A stretch of 7,189 nt of DNA, from contig DLOU01000002.1 of the NCBI GenBank assembly GCA_002477275.1, positions 35,616-42,804 on the forward strand, in the 5' to 3' direction. Source of the stretch: Caryophanales bacterium UBA7476 (GTDB lineage: Bacteria > Bacillota_I > Bacilli_A > RF39 > UBA660). Position 1 is the stretch's first letter; each line of letters begins with the position of its first letter. The notes beneath the pieces are model-generated. The model saw only the letters and a program-made list of their open reading frames with translations. It searched no databases and was not told the origin of the DNA. The translations under genes were made by a program, and so were the position numbers. This document shows, piece after piece, positions 6,261-7,189 of the stretch.

Positions 6261-6683
6261 TTATTTTAATAAATCTAAATTTTCATTTAAGACTACAGGG
6301 CCAAATCCTTCTATTTCATCAAATAACATTCCCTCAGGTATATCATTCATTAAGAATATTTTTTTTCCAAATCTAAATGCATCATACATTTCTAAAAATG
6401 TAGCTCCTCCAATATAATTTTTATAAACCTTTCCATTTTTTTCTTTATCATAATTTAAAACTAATACTGCATTCATATTACTTATTGTTTCTTCACTTTT
6501 TCTAAACATCTTTGATTTAAACTCCTGATGCTCTTTTTTTCCTAAATTACGCATTCTATCCTCAGTTTTAGGATCATCATAACAATTAGGTAAAAAAACT
6601 TCTATCCCTCTTTTTTCTAAAGCTATTTTAATTTTATCAATCTTTGAATAAAATTGTTTACTACAAATAATTAATAATTTCAT
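6261..6683 (-). CDS. Nucleoside 2-deoxyribosyltransferase-like protein
   Basis: This 140-residue protein begins with a Rossmann-type strand (MKLLIICS), followed by a helix and a second strand ending EVFLPNCYDD (28-37). A strand NAVLVLNYD (71-79), the glycine-containing IGGATFLEMYDAF (91-103) with E98 as the candidate catalytic glutamate, and KKIFLMNDIP (107-116) follow. This order and the G..E..A pattern before a strand and proline are typical of the nucleoside 2-deoxyribosyltransferase superfamily, whose members swap or hydrolyse bases on (deoxy)nucleosides. Related folds also bind nucleotides without catalysis, so activity is uncertain. The ATG at 6683 has AGGAGG 5 nt upstream. It lies 62 bases after the NTF2-like gene and 32 bases before the small membrane protein gene. 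Sharing an operon with guanine deaminase suggests a role in base or nucleoside metabolism, which is inference. Confidence 0.8.
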   Translation of the reverse strand: MKLLIICSKQFYSKIDKIKIALEKRGIEVFLPNCYDDPKTEDRMRNLGKKEHQEFKSKMFRKSEETISNMNAVLVLNYDKEKNGKVYKNYIGGATFLEMYDAFRFGKKIFLMNDIPEGMLFDEIEGFGPVVLNENLDLLK

Positions 6684-6688
6684 GTTTT

Positions 6689-6694
6689 CCTCCT
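6689..6694 (-). promoter_or_regulatory. Ribosome binding site of the deoxyribosyltransferase-like gene (AGGAGG)
   Basis: A full AGGAGG lies 5 nt before the ATG at 6683 and decides the start. The rest of the 62-base gap (6684-6745) is almost pure A and T; I see no convincing terminator or promoter in it, so read-through from the NTF2-like gene is likely. Confidence 0.85.
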
Positions 6695-6745
6695 ATAAAA
6701 TATCAAGAATATATTTTTAAACTAATTAATTTTTTTTCAACTTTC

Positions 6746-7117
6746 TTATCTAGAGAATCTCCATTGCTTAAAAAAAGTGCATAATCCCTCTTTATTTAGT
6801 GATATTTGAAAAATACCATCAATTTCTTGTTTTACATTATTACTAGTAAGAGTCCTTGTCATTTGCCAATTTATAATACATGTTTTTTCATCATAAACTA
6901 CAATTTCATATTTATAATTAATATCCTTTTGATTATCTGCAACTACATTCCATAAATTTGTAACATCCTCAAATGAAGCACATGGAGCATCAATTGGATT
7001 TTCATAATATCTAACATTTTTATCTAATGTTTTTAGAGTTCTTTCCCAATCTAATTCTTTCCACGATTCCATAAATTCTTTTATCCAAGTATCATATCTC
7101 ATAAATAATTCATTCAT
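6746..7117 (-). CDS. NTF2/SnoaL-like family protein, function unknown
   Basis: This is 123 residues, the usual size for single-domain NTF2-like proteins, which form a cone-shaped pocket used for enzymes, ligand binding or immunity. The N-terminal helix MRYDTWIKEFMESWKELDWE (6-25) leads into VRYYENPIDAPC (35-46), a segment typical of SnoaL-like proteins. A second helix follows (EDVTNLWNVVADNQ, 50-63), then the curved sheet: YKYEIVVYDEKTCIINWQM (68-86), IDGIFQISLN (99-108) and TFFKQWRFS (114-122). No catalytic residue set is obvious, although tryptophans and D38/E39-region residues near the pocket mouth could bind a small molecule. There is no signal peptide. The ATG at 7117 has AAGGAG 8 nt upstream; a second ATG lies at 7102. 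It is the first visible gene of the operon, behind an extended -10 promoter. The fold call is fairly sure; the function is unknown. Confidence 0.82.
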   Translation of the reverse strand: MNELFMRYDTWIKEFMESWKELDWERTLKTLDKNVRYYENPIDAPCASFEDVTNLWNVVADNQKDINYKYEIVVYDEKTCIINWQMTRTLTSNNVKQEIDGIFQISLNKEGLCTFFKQWRFSR

Positions 7118-7125
7118 AATAAATT

Positions 7126-7131
7126 CTCCTT
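7126..7131 (-). promoter_or_regulatory. Ribosome binding site of the NTF2-like gene (AAGGAG)
   Basis: AAGGAG lies 8 nt before the ATG at 7117, supporting this start over the ATG five codons further in. Confidence 0.78.
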
Positions 7132-7139
7132 TTAGATTT

Positions 7140-7148
7140 ATTATATCA
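7140..7148 (-). promoter_or_regulatory. Extended -10 promoter of the guaD operon
   Basis: The minus strand reads TGATATAAT, an exact extended -10 element, about 23 bases before the NTF2-like start codon. No good -35 hexamer lies 16-18 bases upstream (the 17-base position reads CTTTAT). The remaining bases up to 7189 are AT-rich and show no gene. It is the only good promoter I see for the five genes down to 5045, though internal promoters cannot be excluded. Confidence 0.62.
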
Positions 7149-7189
7149 TATCATAAGATAATATAAAGAAGAACAAAAGATTTAAGTAA

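Noticed and set aside
6684..6745. Weak AT-only inverted repeat (AAAATAT/ATATTTT) between the NTF2-like and deoxyribosyltransferase-like genes as a terminator
   Set aside because: The stem has no G-C pair and no T-tract follows; such pairs are expected by chance at this composition.
7141..7166. Inverted repeat TTATAT/ATATAA around the operon promoter as an operator
   Set aside because: Six-base AT-only arms with a 14-base gap are not distinguishable from chance.
1..7189. Mycoplasma-type code (TGA = Trp), suggested by the AT richness
   Set aside because: Tryptophans are encoded by TGG and no in-frame TGA occurs inside the long genes; a cell-wall carboxypeptidase is also present.
1..7189. Plus-strand genes antisense to the annotated ones
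   Set aside because: I saw no plus-strand reading frame with a ribosome site and protein-like composition.

Overview
The window is very AT-rich, and every gene I can support lies on the minus strand, so transcription runs from right to left. The base composition, strong AGGAGG ribosome sites, TATAAT promoters and a type VIIb secretion ATPase point to a low-GC Gram-positive bacterium (Bacillota, Bacilli or Clostridia-like, perhaps an uncultured gut lineage). A D-Ala-D-Ala carboxypeptidase argues for a peptidoglycan wall. All tryptophans I translated are TGG, with no in-frame TGA inside the long genes, so this is not a Mycoplasma-type genetic code.

Right part (7117 down to 5045): five closely spaced genes that read as one operon, behind an extended -10 promoter at about 7140-7148 and ending in a hairpin terminator at 5013-5040. 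In transcription order they encode an NTF2/SnoaL-like protein, a nucleoside 2-deoxyribosyltransferase-like protein, a small three-helix membrane protein, guanine deaminase (guaD) and an 81-residue protein with an Sm-like look. The guanine deaminase is the anchor. With the deoxyribosyltransferase-like neighbour it suggests nucleobase or nucleoside salvage, but the other three genes have no known function here. The membrane protein gene has an apparent one-base frameshift at a run of seven A's just before guaD.

Middle (4970 down to 3765): a single gene for a membrane-anchored D-alanyl-D-alanine carboxypeptidase (DacF/PBP5-like), with its own promoter and a terminator that contains its stop codon.

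Left part (3675 down to the window edge): 1225 codons of an EssC-type FtsK/SpoIIIE ATPase, the motor of type VIIb secretion, read from its start codon and cut by the window edge before the third ATPase domain. It has a near-consensus promoter of its own. No other secretion genes (EsxA, EsaA, EssA, EsaB, EssB) are visible upstream, so any partners lie to the left of the window or elsewhere.

No tRNA, rRNA, CRISPR array, insertion sequence or riboswitch was recognised. The gaps between genes are all under 100 bases.
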